From Odontocerum albicorne (taxonomy: Eukaryota > Arthropoda > Insecta > Trichoptera > Odontoceridae), in NCBI GenBank assembly GCA_949825065.1, contig OX463849.1, positions 44,834,061-44,898,060 of the forward strand: 64,000 nt of DNA. Direction: 5' to 3'. The notes beneath the pieces are model-generated. The model had not been told where the DNA came from. It saw only the letters and a program-made list of their open reading frames with translations, and made no database searches. A program made the position numbers and the translations under genes. Numbering within the stretch: the stretch's first letter is position 1; the number at the start of each line of letters is the position of its first letter. This document shows positions 1 through 15,615 of this stretch, piece after piece.

Positions 1-667
1 ATTTAATTAATGTACAAGTTCGTCGTCGGCCGATACGTATCGGATCCGATGCGGCCGGTACGATGGGGCCGATCTCAGGCGACGGGACACAGAGAGAGAA
101 CGGACGCCTCTCTGCTACGGCGAGCCCGTTTATTCGCGTCCCTCGGTCAAACGGTGCATTATTGATTGTTAATTATGGCACAGTCGCGTGACGACGGTCT
201 CTCTCGACCGATCGGCCGGCGGTCATGCGGATTTTTATCATTTATTAAGGTTTTACGCGGTTTTTAGTCGCGCATTACGACGGACCGCCGGACGATTTCC
301 GATTTGAAAACCGTATAACGCGACACGGCCGTCTAGCATCGCGGCCGTTTCACTCTCGAGGCGAGCCCTCATATTCGATGTTCGAGCTCGAAGTGCCGCG
401 ATCCCGTACCCGATCGGCGTTATCGAGCTATTTTCGAAAATATACGGAGTTCTAAACAGAAATGGGACCGATTTTTCAGTTCAAAATCGACAAGTGCAAA
501 CGTCGCGTTCACGTTGCGGTCGCGCGTTCGTTCGGCGTCGCGGTAATACCCTCTCGTCTCTCGTAAAGACTCACCGCCGCTCAAAGTGATTTCTCCTCTT
601 GATTTTTACACAAATCACTCATCTTCTCTCTCTTCGACACGACACGAAGCTCAAGAATAACAATAAT
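1..667. promoter_or_regulatory. H1 5' flank, unit 1
   Basis: GC-rich unique spacer with many CG dinucleotides, directly upstream of H1; it presumably holds the H1 promoter. The leader just before the ATG is CT-rich (about 619-640). I see no convincing TATA box. The same sequence recurs at 11624-12290 and 28439-29105. Confidence 0.55.
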
Positions 668-1363
668 ATGGCAGATACGGCAGCACCCGCGGCGGCATCT
701 CCCGTGCCGGCGACCCCCGCGAAGAAGGCGAAATCTTCGGCTGCCGCCAAGAAGCCGAAGGCTAAACCGTCCCACCCGAAGACTTCCGAGATGGTGAACA
801 ACGCCATCAAGGAGCTGAAGGAGAGGGGCGGATCGTCCCTGCAGGCGATCAAGAAATACATCTCGGCCAACTACAAGGTCGACGCTGACAAGATCGCTCC
901 CTTCATCAAGAAATACCTGAAGGGCGCCGTCGAGTCGGGCGCGCTCGTCCAGACCAAGGGCAAGGGCGCTTCCGGCTCGTTCAAACTGGAGGCTTCGAAG
1001 GCGAAGGCGTCGTCCGGCGCCAAGAAACCCAAGGCCGCGGCCGGCAGGAAACGTTCGACTTCCGCCGCCGCCGCTCCGAAGGAGAAGAAGGGTGCCGAGA
1101 AGGCGGCCGGAGCCGGCAGGAAGAAGCCCGCAGCGAAGAAGGCGGCCGCCGCCGCCAAGCCGAAAAAGGCGGCGTCCTCCGCATCCTCGTCTCCGGCGAA
1201 GAAGTCCGCGCCCGCGAAGAAGGCCGCCGCGAAGCCGAAGAGCCCGACCAAGGCCAAGAAGAGCGCGAAGCCGCCCACGAAGAAGCCCAAGGCCCCGAAG
1301 CCGAAGAAGGCCGCGGCTCCCAAGAGCAAACCCGCGGCCAAGAAGGCGGCGGCGAAGAAGTAA
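668..1363 (+). CDS. H1: Histone H1 (linker histone), unit 1
   Basis: Linker histone that binds nucleosome entry/exit DNA and compacts chromatin. The 231-residue product starts [11 protein letters not shown] winged-helix globular domain lies at about residues 36-109 (from [15 protein letters not shown] to [12 protein letters not shown]), followed by a long Lys/Ala/Pro tail ending AAKK, the usual H1 layout. An in-frame ATG at 599 would add 23 hydrophobic/Asn residues unlike any H1 N-terminus, so the ATG at 668 is chosen. There is no intron. A histone-type stem-loop lies 200 bp past the stop. It is the only gene of the quintet without a divergent partner. Confidence 0.97.
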   Translation: MADTAAPAAASPVPATPAKKAKSSAAAKKPKAKPSHPKTSEMVNNAIKELKERGGSSLQAIKKYISANYKVDADKIAPFIKKYLKGAVESGALVQTKGKGASGSFKLEASKAKASSGAKKPKAAAGRKRSTSAAAAPKEKKGAEKAAGAGRKKPAAKKAAAAAKPKKAASSASSSPAKKSAPAKKAAAKPKSPTKAKKSAKPPTKKPKAPKPKKAAAPKSKPAAKKAAAKK

Positions 1364-1563
1364 ACCGGCACGACGGACGGCACCGCACGTACACGCGAAT
1401 AATATTCCGCGGTGTGCGTGTATGTTAGCAACAGCACGCCGGGTCACGCGGCTCGATGATGTACGCACTACACACGAGATTGACAGACGAGATGGTGGCG
1501 ATGATGATGATGATGATAGAGGAAGGAGCGTGAACTATGCGAGACTAAACAAAGAAACAAAAA

Positions 1564-1579
1564 AGCCCTTTTCAGGGCT
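1564..1579 (+). terminator. Histone mRNA 3' stem-loop of H1, unit 1
   Basis: AGCCCTTTTCAGGGCT: 6-bp stem and 4-nt loop, preceded by an A-run and followed by ACCAAAC. This is the SLBP/U7-type processing signal of replication-dependent histone mRNAs. It uses A-T as the outer pair where the other four genes use G-C. It lies 200 bp past the stop, which is long for a histone 3' UTR. Confidence 0.93.
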
Positions 1580-1663
1580 ACCAAACACTTTTATGACGAT
1601 AAATGAAATGATCAAAGAACTAAAGTAGAAAATAAATATATACATATAAACATATATATACAT

Positions 1664-2468
<805 letters not shown>

Positions 2469-3329
2469 ACAGACAAAGTGTACATTTCGATAATTTATAC
2501 ATTAACTAGTCAATGTATGCACTACCCTTTAGTGTTAGTTATAGTACACACAAAATAATTTATGCAAACTCTAACTAGTTATTGTATGCATTGACGGTTC
2601 GGTGTGTGTCAAAGTATTCATAATGTCCACCAACTTACGGTACACTGGAGTTACCATATGAAAAAAATCCAAAAACTTAAATAAACACTTGCAATCTGAA
2701 AGGAGATATAAAATATGAAAATTTATTCAAAATAATCCTTTAAAGAACATAGATTAATAGTAAAAAAGTTATTGAAATAAATAAGTCATTTTTATTTCAG
2801 AAAAATTATCAAAAAAATATTTTTTATCACTTTGAATCCTAAACAAAGATATGTTGTTGTTCGTGATGACAGCGAAAGAAGCTTACGACGATCATTATTA
2901 ATATTATGGTGTTCTAAAAGGTAAATCGTGAAACATTGTCACCTTTTAACAAAATATTTAAAATTGTGCGAAAATAGAGGACCGCAATGTGTTTCATTAT
3001 TTTTGGGGAAAATCTAACATAGCAATATTATTTTCATTGCATATAAAATATTATTTTGAATAAAAATATGCCTACGAATAAATTAATGTTATGGATTTTC
3101 AACAAGTGTAATTGTTTCGATTGACAAAATTGCAATTCCTAGCATTATTTTACATTGGCAACATTATAACATGTTGTTATTACTATCTGACATAACCTCA
3201 AAGTTTCAACTTAAATCACGATTCTTGGATTATGTTTCATTTTTTCTTAAAAAATTCTTCCACTAACCCAAATGTCAAACAAAAATTTAAATGCAATTTA
3301 GCCTACTTAATTTTCTGACATAAACAACA

Positions 3330-3990
3330 TTTATATCAATTTCAACATTTCCCTGAATTTAGCAAATTTAATTCTTCCCAATGACTTAGTAAAAATATCA
3401 GCAATGTTTGAATCTGAATCTATCTTAACAATTTCAACAATTCCATTTTAACATTTTCATGAACATAATGATATTGTACTTCTATATGCTTAGAATTTTT
3501 TGTAAAGTTTCCATATTTAGCTATAGCAAGAGCTCCAGAATTATCTTCATAAACTTTAATAGGTTGAACAATTTCAACAAAAACATCACTAACAACATTT
3601 CTTAAGAAATTTATTTCTGTTAGAGCTTCAGATAATGCAATATATTCTGCAAAGGTAGATGACTTGGAACACACTTTTGTTTTTTGTATTTCCAAACTAC
3701 TTTAATCACTTCAGGCCAGTAACGTCTGTCAACTTTTGCTTCTGCTAGAAGACATCTAACCATATCCATTATTGTTCTATTATATCTCTCCATAGTACCA
3801 TTCAACTCATGTACATGTGTGGACACGACTTTATCTTTATACTTTTTTGTCTTGCAAATTTATATATCTTGTTATTCATATATTCTGTACCATTATCACA
3901 TCTTAATTATTTTATCATTTTTCCAGTTAAATTTTGAATTTCATTTTCATATTCCATAAAACAATCAGAGACTTGACCCTTATAATAATT
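3330..3990 (-). pseudogene. copia-type retrotransposon relic (integrase joined to RNase H), unit 1
   Basis: Reading down the minus strand, about 3990-3700 encodes part of a copia integrase core (LRCDNGTEYMNNKIYKFA, then NGTMERYNRTIMDMVRCLLAE and YWPEVIK). It runs directly into copia RNase H (SSTFAEYIALSEA, YEDNSGALAIAK, SKHIEVQYHYVHE) and the C-terminus (SNIADIFTKSLGRIKFAKFR) at about 3340. The reverse transcriptase that normally separates the two is missing, and stops and frameshifts interrupt the frame. No LTRs were recognised. It is a dead relic copied with the histone unit. Confidence 0.8.
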
Positions 3991-4412
3991 TAATTAAATC
4001 ATTCAATAAAAAATAACATTGTTTAAACTTTAGTTTAACAAAGTCATACAATCAACAACTGAAAAGGCTGTTCTGTATAATCACCATCGATGTCTCCGAT
4101 CCAGTCTCTGAATCACTATAGAATATCTTCAGCAATTGTATGATGCCAGCGATTATAAAAATCACCTTGAATTCATAGTAACGAAACCGCTTATGTAACA
4201 TTATTCATTAAAGAAAATTATAAAATGAAGTAAGGGCTGGTCCATTTCTTCAACTTCAATTCCATAAAAAATACCGTGACTTCACGACTCCAACTCCACA
4301 GCCCTCCTTGATCAATAAAATGAAATTCAATGAAATTCAATGATCAATGAAATTAAAGGAGTAGATAAAAGAAAATATATTTTTTAAATAACACGTAAGT
4401 GTGCATATATAT

Positions 4413-4707
4413 GTTACAGACAAAGTGCACACGCTTCTATCATGAGAATTGTCAATGTGTGGTGGAGTCATTTTCAAACTCGCTCTTTTTAGGTTAGCTG
4501 TCAAAACGCTCATCTGACAGATCTTGTTTGTTCACGATGTGACCAGTTCGTGTCGGCGAGTTCACACACTTACCAGTTAAAGCATACATTATCTAGTGAA
4601 AATATACACGTAATGCAACAATTTATACTGTGACTAAAACTAATTGTTAGTGCATACATTGACCAGTTAATGTATACATTATCCAAATTTAACACTTTAT
4701 CTGTAAC
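4413..4707. mobile_element. Short (295 bp) MITE-like copy of the TIR element, unit 1
   Basis: Left end GTTACAGACAAAGTG (4413-4427) and right end CACTTTATCTGTAAC (4693-4707), flanked by ATATAT on both sides. It shares its right end with the larger TIR element. No coding potential. Confidence 0.6.
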
Positions 4708-4720
4708 ATATATATGTATA

Positions 4721-4945
4721 TTTTAGGTTTTCAGTTACTTCGCGAACTGTAAATATTGGATTCTGAAATAATAGATACCGTCTCCTGTATATCCAAAACA
4801 GAGAACAATGTTACTAAAGAGTCATCCAGGCCAAAAAAAAAAAAAAAAAAAAAAAATGCTGTAAGGAAGCTGCTGAGGGATCTCCAGGTAGATCTGATGT
4901 CAGAATCCAATATTTACAGTTCGCGAAGTAAGTGAAAACCTAAAA
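4721..4945. mobile_element. Palindromic MITE with 46-bp TIRs and internal A24 run, unit 1
   Basis: Positions 4721-4766 and 4900-4945 are near-perfect inverted repeats (outer part TTTTAGGTTTTCA). The 133-bp centre contains a run of 24 A (4833-4856). It is too short to code and is flanked by TATATG/CATATA-rich DNA. The unit 3 copy has lost most of its right arm. Confidence 0.7.
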
Positions 4946-4982
4946 TAAACATATATAACCCTTCGCTAAAACCAAACAAAAA

Positions 4983-5706
<724 letters not shown>

Positions 5707-5722
5707 GGCCCTGAAAAGGGCC
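5707..5722 (-). terminator. Histone mRNA 3' stem-loop of H4, unit 1
   Basis: On the minus strand GGCCCTTTTCAGGGCC, preceded by AAAC and followed by ACCAAC; 48 bp past the H4 stop. Confidence 0.95.
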
Positions 5723-5770
5723 GTTTTGTCTAGCAGGTAGGTGGGTGGCGGCGGATGTGCCAGGACGAGC

Positions 5771-6773
<1,003 letters not shown>

Positions 6774-6839
6774 ATAGTCGCGTGAGCGATAATTTATTGT
6801 GACTGACACTGCAGAAAACACACACGCATCACATCAAAA

Positions 6840-6855
6840 GGCCCTTTTCAGGGCC
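6840..6855 (+). terminator. Histone mRNA 3' stem-loop of H3, unit 1
   Basis: GGCCCTTTTCAGGGCC preceded by CAAAA, 66 bp past the stop. Confidence 0.95.
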
Positions 6856-7914
6856 GCAAATTGATTTTTTTTTAGATATTATTATTTTTTTTAGATATCG
6901 TGAAAGTTAGTTCTCCTCCTCGGCCGCGCGGCATATTTAATCATCGGTAATTGATTAAACATTTTGAAATTCAACTTTTTTTTTTTTTTTTTTACAATAA
7001 TAACAACGACACGAACATCGTTGTGTGTCAAAATAACAATACTAGTAACGAGTGTGCCGCGAGGTTTAGATTTTGCGAGAGTAGGTACCGACGACACCTA
7101 CCGCCAGATATATTAATTAAAAGTAATATTTATTTGTTTAGAAAAAAGTTAATTGTCTATGTTTCGCGCGTGCGCGCTAGGCACGGCGTCGTCATGTCAA
7201 CGACAAACAAACACCTGTCAATTATCGTTTTGACGTTTCATAATGTATCGTTTCCAGTTTATGTTGAATTATTGTTAAAAAGAAAAAAGAAATTATGCAT
7301 TTCTTTCTTCCGATTGTCATTATTATTATTATTATTATTATTGTTTTTTTTTTTTTTTTTTCGTCTCTTACTTGTTTATTTGAATGTTTCTTTTATTTTA
7401 ACTATATATTCAGACGGAGGATATTTAATTACGATTCGCCGCGAGATTAAAGTTCTCGAAAAATCTAATTATTCCTGTTGTTCTGACAACATACATATGT
7501 GAGCGTTGTCCCACTAAAAACGAATCAAAGTTCTTCACCACTAAAAAATAAGTCTTCCACTATTACGCGAGTCTACTTGGTTGAGTTTTGTGATATACCA
7601 TACACATACATACATACATATGTTAAATTTAATATTGAATTATTACTCTTTTTATTATTATTACTAATCCTTTTTTGTTTTTTTTTTTTTTTTTTTTTTA
7701 TATCCTGTACATGCCAGTTTAAGGTGAAGTTTTGTATTATCATCATTATTATTATTATTATTTTTTTAAAATTTTTTTTTTTTATTTTATTTTATTTTGT
7801 TGTTGGCAGTAATTTTAAGTGCTTGCCTTTAAGTGCTTGCTTGTGTACTATCGCCAGCCATTAGTAAAACAGCGGGCGAGGGCTTTATACACAATCTTAA
7901 TAAATAAATATATG
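6856..7914. other. H3-H2A spacer, proximal part, unit 1
   Basis: Low-complexity AT-rich DNA with long T-runs (about 6975, 7346, 7677, 7775) and (ATT)n tracts. Open frames here are homopolymer-driven and change with T-run length between units. No gene seen. Confidence 0.6.
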
Positions 7915-8100
7915 TTATTGTATATGTTATTTACAGTTAAGGTGGCTATATGGTCAACATCGTGGAGGTAATAAGGGGAGACACATCGTCGTTATTTGTT
8001 TTTATCGAGCACCGTTTATTCCACTTTTCATAGTCGTACAACCGTTCCTGTTTCGAGGCTTTCTTTCTTTCACCTCATCGTTATAAAAAAAAAAACTGAA
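7915..8100 (-). mobile_element. Penelope-like element terminus (pLTR relic), unit 1
   Basis: Read on the minus strand, it matches the right end of the PLE at 60.4-62.5 kb in order: GATGAGGTGAAAG, CCTCGAAAC, a GGTTGTAC-like block, GTGGAATAAACGGTG, ACCTCCACGATGTTG and CCTTAACTGTAAATAACATA. The 5' part resembles the hammerhead-ribozyme region of PLE terminal repeats, but the CUGANGA core is altered (ACGATGA). Present in all three units. Confidence 0.65.
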
Positions 8101-8263
8101 TATAAACGTTGATTTTGGAAAACAAACAGATCACATAGATAATTTTAAATATTTATTATAATAATAATATGCTGTCCTGCGAATGGATGAATGAATGAAT
8201 TTCAGTAAGCCGGAGCCGGCCGAATGGTCAGTAATTATATCTACCAAACAACGACGACTCGGC

Positions 8264-8440
8264 TCAGATAGGTAGTCCAAGTGGTGAATAGCTTATTCGG
8301 AGTCTCGGTCCAATGGTAGGACGCCATACTCGTTCATCGGATAATTTCCGACTGTTAAATCCGAAATTTAGGTTTATACTGAATGGGTGTGAGTGAAAAA
8401 TAATGAAGGCGAGATGATGGTGAATGAAATAAAACAGATA
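8264..8440 (-). mobile_element. LINE 3'-tail relic, unit 1
   Basis: Contains CGGAGTCTCGGTCCAATGG, TAGGAC and CGTTCATCGGATAATTTCC, matching in the same order the 3' end of the Jockey element at about 17850-17910. No reading frame is preserved. Probably a 5'-truncated LINE copy, or a SINE sharing that tail. Confidence 0.55.
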
Positions 8441-8543
8441 GGCAGGCAGTACCACCACCTAAATACCGTGCGCTGAGCGACACGCGCTCGCTCACTCACT
8501 CGTATTATCAAAAGATTTATATAATCGCTAATATATATTTGTT

Positions 8544-8559
8544 GGCCCTGAAAAGGGCC
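8544..8559 (-). terminator. Histone mRNA 3' stem-loop of H2A, unit 1
   Basis: Minus strand GGCCCTTTTCAGGGCC preceded by CAAAA, 52 bp past the H2A stop. Confidence 0.95.
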
Positions 8560-8611
8560 TTTTGTTGATTGAATGTCTTAAAGGTCTACACGATAAATGC
8601 CACCACGAGCT

Positions 8612-9338
<727 letters not shown>

Positions 9339-9713
9339 ATGCCGCCCAAGACGAGTGGAAAGGCCGCCAAGAAGTCCGGCAAGGCCCAGAAGAACATCTC
9401 CAAGGGGGACAAGAAGAAGACCAAGCGAAGGAGGAAGGAATCGTACGCCATCTACATCTACAAGGTGCTGAAGCAGGTGCACCCCGACACCGGCATCAGC
9501 AGCAAGGCGATGAGCATCATGAACAGTTTCGTCAACGACATCTTCGAGCGCATCGCCGCCGAGGCCTCCCGTCTCGCCCACTACAACAAGAGGAGCACCA
9601 TCACCAGCAGGGAGATCCAGACCGCCGTCAGGCTCCTGCTCCCCGGCGAGTTGGCCAAGCACGCCGTCAGCGAGGGCACCAAAGCCGTCACCAAGTACAC
9701 CAGCAGCAAGTGA
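9339..9713 (+). CDS. H2B: Histone H2B, unit 1
   Basis: Core histone partner of H2A. 124 codons from [19 protein letters not shown], basic tail [20 protein letters not shown], fold segment [20 protein letters not shown], ending AVTKYTSSK with the C-terminal lysine that is ubiquitinated in other species. An upstream in-frame ATG at 9240 would add 33 hydrophobic residues and is rejected. Stem-loop 161 bp past the stop; a purine-rich stretch AAAAAGAAAGAAAATCGAGA about 18 nt past the stem-loop fits the U7 histone downstream element. Confidence 0.99.
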   Translation: MPPKTSGKAAKKSGKAQKNISKGDKKKTKRRRKESYAIYIYKVLKQVHPDTGISSKAMSIMNSFVNDIFERIAAEASRLAHYNKRSTITSREIQTAVRLLLPGELAKHAVSEGTKAVTKYTSSK

Positions 9714-9874
9714 ACGACGACTGCGACCGACCGACGATGATGATTATGACGACGACAGGCCTCCTCCGCCTCCGGCCGACCTGCCGGGTGACGTGGGCCT
9801 CGCTCACTCGCCCGGGGACTTGATCAATCAATCAATCAATCGAATCGATCTATATCTATCTATCTATCACAAAA

Positions 9875-9890
9875 GGCCCTTTTCAGGGCC
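9875..9890 (+). terminator. Histone mRNA 3' stem-loop of H2B, unit 1
   Basis: GGCCCTTTTCAGGGCC preceded by ACAAAA and followed by AACAATAA, then a purine-rich tract at about 9909-9926 (candidate U7 target). Confidence 0.95.
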
Positions 9891-10714
<824 letters not shown>

Positions 10715-10895
10715 ATTACGATATTTTGTTTAAAGTTAAGGCATTAACGCTGTCTGTCGAGGTTTAAAGATATTTTTTTTTTTTTTTTGTTATCAAATAC
10801 TGTTTTATCGAACACTGTTTATTCCACTTGGAATAAAAATAATTATTATTATTTAATAAACAGTGTTTGATGAAATGAATAACAATCACGATATT
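10715..10895 (-). mobile_element. Second Penelope-like terminus relic, unit 1
   Basis: Minus strand carries GGAATAAACAGTGTTCGATA, then TCTTTAAACCTCGACAG, CGTTAATGCCTTAACTTTAA, in the same order as the PLE right end at 62368-62452. An inverted copy (AATAAACAGTGTTTGATG) follows on the plus strand at about 10857, so two termini meet head to head, as at the ends of the PLE at 60.4-62.4 kb. Confidence 0.7.
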
Positions 10896-11468
10896 ATTAT
10901 TATTATTATTATTATCGAACGTGCGTGAAGGGAGCGTAGCGTCAAGTGGCGCGAACCCTGCCTCGCGGTCAGATGGATAGATCCGATAGTGACAGAACAT
11001 TCATTCATTCGTTCGTTCATTAATTAATTAATTAAGTAAAAAAAAAAATTATTTAAAAAAATATTTATTTATTTATTGCCGACATACAGGTTTCGGTGGT
11101 ATCGTATCGGACGATAGCTGACCGATCGACCTATCTATCTATCTATCTATCTGCGTACGTATTCGTACTCTATAGATTCCTTCTATAGATTCCCGCCGGA
11201 CGCGTCCTGTCGCGTTTCGACTAGGCAATGTTCGATATATATATATACATGTTTGTTTCCTATCCTATTTTTATTCTCCCTTTAATCGTATATGTCAGGT
11301 AAGGGGTCAGTTTCTTCCGATCATTATCACTATAATTATCATCATTCCAGAGACACGAAACAATCACGCGGCGTGTCCAGAGCATTCTAGGTAAAGACTC
11401 ACTCACACCGGGTGATCTCTTCGGGATTATTATATCCGTTCGGCGGTACGTCATTTTCGGGTCTGGAT
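10896..11468. other. H2B-H1 spacer, distal part, unit 1
   Basis: (ATT)n, (CTAT)n and a short AT run; unique sequence otherwise. No gene seen. Confidence 0.55.
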
Positions 11469-11590
11469 CTACCAAGTGATGAATATCTCGTTCGGAGTCT
11501 CGGTCCAATGGTAGGACACCACCTTACTCCTTCATCGGATAAGTACCAAGTGATGAATATCTCGTTCGGAGTCTCGGTCCAATGGTAGGA
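11469..11590 (-). repeat. Duplicated LINE-tail fragment, units 1/2 boundary
   Basis: Two direct copies (from about 11469 and 11543) of a block ending GTCTCGGTCCAATGGTAGGA, with CTTACTCCTTCATCGGATAAG between them. The block matches the Jockey 3' end at 17850-17900. Recurs at 28284-28405; absent from the truncated end of unit 3. Confidence 0.65.
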
Positions 11591-11623
11591 TCTCGCATCT
11601 AAACGTTTAAAAATTATAATTTT

Positions 11624-12290
11624 ATTTAATTAATGTACAAGTTCGTCGTCGGCCGATACGTATCGGATCCGATGCGGCCGGTACGATGGGGCCGATCTCA
11701 GGCGACGGGACACAGAGAGAGAACGGACGCCTCTCTGCTACGGCGAGCCCGTTTATTCGCGTCCCTCGGTCAAACGGTGCATTATTGATTGTTAATTATG
11801 GCACAGTCGCGTGACGACGGTCTCTCTCGACCGATCGGCCGGCGGTCATGCGGATTTTTATCATTTATTAAGGTTTTACGCGGTTTTTAGTCGCGCATTA
11901 CGACGGACCGCCGGACGATTTCCGATTTGAAAACCGTATAACGCGACACGGCCGTCTAGCATCGCGGCCGTTTCACTCTCGAGGCGAGCCCTCATATTCG
12001 ATGTTCGAGCTCGAAGTGCCGCGATCCCGTACCCGATCGGCGTTATCGAGCTATTTTCGAAAATATACGGAGTTCTAAACAGAAATGGGACCGATTTTTC
12101 AGTTCAAAATCGACAAGTGCAAACGTCGCGTTCACGTTGCGGTCGCGCGTTCGTTCGGCGTCGCGGTAATACCCTCTCGTCTCTCGTAAAGACTCACCGC
12201 CGCTCAAAGTGATTTCTCCTCTTGATTTTTACACAAATCACTCATCTTCTCTCTCTTCGACACGACACGAAGCTCAAGAATAACAATAAT
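11624..12290. promoter_or_regulatory. H1 5' flank, unit 2
   Basis: Copy of positions 1-667; marks the start of the second unit (offset 11623). Confidence 0.55.
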
Positions 12291-12986
12291 ATGGCAGATA
12301 CGGCAGCACCCGCGGCGGCATCTCCCGTGCCGGCGACCCCCGCGAAGAAGGCGAAATCTTCGGCTGCCGCCAAGAAGCCGAAGGCTAAACCGTCCCACCC
12401 GAAGACTTCCGAGATGGTGAACAACGCCATCAAGGAGCTGAAGGAGAGGGGCGGATCGTCCCTGCAGGCGATCAAGAAATACATCTCGGCCAACTACAAG
12501 GTCGACGCTGACAAGATCGCTCCCTTCATCAAGAAATACCTGAAGGGCGCCGTCGAGTCGGGCGCGCTCGTCCAGACCAAGGGCAAGGGCGCTTCCGGCT
12601 CGTTCAAACTGGAGGCTTCGAAGGCGAAGGCGTCGTCCGGCGCCAAGAAACCCAAGGCCGCGGCCGGCAGGAAACGTTCGACTTCCGCCGCCGCCGCTCC
12701 GAAGGAGAAGAAGGGTGCCGAGAAGGCGGCCGGAGCCGGCAGGAAGAAGCCCGCAGCGAAGAAGGCGGCCGCCGCCGCCAAGCCGAAAAAGGCGGCGTCC
12801 TCCGCATCCTCGTCTCCGGCGAAGAAGTCCGCGCCCGCGAAGAAGGCCGCCGCGAAGCCGAAGAGCCCGACCAAGGCCAAGAAGAGCGCGAAGCCGCCCA
12901 CGAAGAAGCCCAAGGCCCCGAAGCCGAAGAAGGCCGCGGCTCCCAAGAGCAAACCCGCGGCCAAGAAGGCGGCGGCGAAGAAGTAA
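12291..12986 (+). CDS. H1: Histone H1, unit 2
   Basis: Second copy, encoding the same 231 residues as the gene at 668-1363, including the repetitive Lys/Ala tail where drift would be easiest to see. Start chosen at the MADTAAP methionine for the same reason. It retains the A-T-closed stem-loop at 13187. Confidence 0.97.
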   Translation: MADTAAPAAASPVPATPAKKAKSSAAAKKPKAKPSHPKTSEMVNNAIKELKERGGSSLQAIKKYISANYKVDADKIAPFIKKYLKGAVESGALVQTKGKGASGSFKLEASKAKASSGAKKPKAAAGRKRSTSAAAAPKEKKGAEKAAGAGRKKPAAKKAAAAAKPKKAASSASSSPAKKSAPAKKAAAKPKSPTKAKKSAKPPTKKPKAPKPKKAAAPKSKPAAKKAAAKK

Positions 12987-13186
12987 ACCGGCACGACGGA
13001 CGGCACCGCACGTACACGCGAATAATATTCCGCGGTGTGCGTGTATGTTAGCAACAGCACGCCGGGTCACGCGGCTCGATGATGTACGCACTACACACGA
13101 GATTGACAGACGAGATGGTGGCGATGATGATGATGATGATAGAGGAAGGAGCGTGAACTATGCGAGACTAAACAAAGAAACAAAAA

Positions 13187-13202
13187 AGCCCTTTTCAGGG
13201 CT
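13187..13202 (+). terminator. Histone mRNA 3' stem-loop of H1, unit 2
   Basis: AGCCCTTTTCAGGGCT, as in unit 1. Confidence 0.93.
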
Positions 13203-13286
13203 ACCAAACACTTTTATGACGATAAATGAAATGATCAAAGAACTAAAGTAGAAAATAAATATATACATATAAACATATATATACAT

Positions 13287-14093
<807 letters not shown>

Positions 14094-14954
14094 ACAGACA
14101 AAGTGTACATTTCGATAATTTATACATTAACTAGTCAATGTATGCACTACCCTTTAGTGTTAGTTATAGTACACACAAAATAATTTATGCAAACTCTAAC
14201 TAGTTATTGTATGCATTGACGGTTCGGTGTGTGTCAAAGTATTCATAATGTCCACCAACTTACGGTACACTGGAGTTACCATATGAAAAAAATCCAAAAA
14301 CTTAAATAAACACTTGCAATCTGAAAGGAGATATAAAATATGAAAATTTATTCAAAATAATCCTTTAAAGAACATAGATTAATAGTAAAAAAGTTATTGA
14401 AATAAATAAGTCATTTTTATTTCAGAAAAATTATCAAAAAAATATTTTTTATCACTTTGAATCCTAAACAAAGATATGTTGTTGTTCGTGATGACAGCGA
14501 AAGAAGCTTACGACGATCATTATTAATATTATGGTGTTCTAAAAGGTAAATCGTGAAACATTGTCACCTTTTAACAAAATATTTAAAATTGTGCGAAAAT
14601 AGAGGACCGCAATGTGTTTCATTATTTTTGGGGAAAATCTAACATAGCAATATTATTTTCATTGCATATAAAATATTATTTTGAATAAAAATATGCCTAC
14701 GAATAAATTAATGTTATGGATTTTCAACAAGTGTAATTGTTTCGATTGACAAAATTGCAATTCCTAGCATTATTTTACATTGGCAACATTATAACATGTT
14801 GTTATTACTATCTGACATAACCTCAAAGTTTCAACTTAAATCACGATTCTTGGATTATGTTTCATTTTTTCTTAAAAAATTCTTCCACTAACCCAAATGT
14901 CAAACAAAAATTTAAATGCAATTTAGCCTACTTAATTTTCTGACATAAACAACA

Positions 14955-15615
14955 TTTATATCAATTTCAACATTTCCCTGAATTTAGCAAATTTAATTCT
15001 TCCCAATGACTTAGTAAAAATATCAGCAATGTTTGAATCTGAATCTATCTTAACAATTTCAACAATTCCATTTTAACATTTTCATGAACATAATGATATT
15101 GTACTTCTATATGCTTAGAATTTTTTGTAAAGTTTCCATATTTAGCTATAGCAAGAGCTCCAGAATTATCTTCATAAACTTTAATAGGTTGAACAATTTC
15201 AACAAAAACATCACTAACAACATTTCTTAAGAAATTTATTTCTGTTAGAGCTTCAGATAATGCAATATATTCTGCAAAGGTAGATGACTTGGAACACACT
15301 TTTGTTTTTTGTATTTCCAAACTACTTTAATCACTTCAGGCCAGTAACGTCTGTCAACTTTTGCTTCTGCTAGAAGACATCTAACCATATCCATTATTGT
15401 TCTATTATATCTCTCCATAGTACCATTCAACTCATGTACATGTGTGGACACGACTTTATCTTTATACTTTTTTGTCTTGCAAATTTATATATCTTGTTAT
15501 TCATATATTCTGTACCATTATCACATCTTAATTATTTTATCATTTTTCCAGTTAAATTTTGAATTTCATTTTCATATTCCATAAAACAATCAGAGACTTG
15601 ACCCTTATAATAATT
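14955..15615 (-). pseudogene. copia relic, unit 2
   Basis: Same integrase-RNase H fusion and same stops as in unit 1; inherited by unit duplication, not an independent insertion. Confidence 0.8.

Noticed and set aside
581..1468. Long Arg/Leu/Gly-rich and Ala/Phe-rich open frames antisense to H1
   Set aside because: They exist because the GC-rich H1 gene lacks stops in all frames; composition is a mirror of Lys/Ala codons. Same for frames antisense to H3, H4, H2A and H2B.
6951..7502. 183-codon open frame in the H3-H2A spacer
   Set aside because: Phe/Leu runs from poly-T; the frame changes in unit 2 with T-run length, so it is not under selection.
7915..8100. Functional hammerhead ribozyme in the histone spacer
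   Set aside because: The CUGANGA core is altered and stem I does not pair convincingly; treated as a relic.
8278..8320. tRNA- or SINE-like A-box (GGTCCAATGGTAGGAC resembles a tRNA-Gly A-box)
   Set aside because: No B-box or cloverleaf follows; the same block is found in the LINE 3' end, which explains it better.
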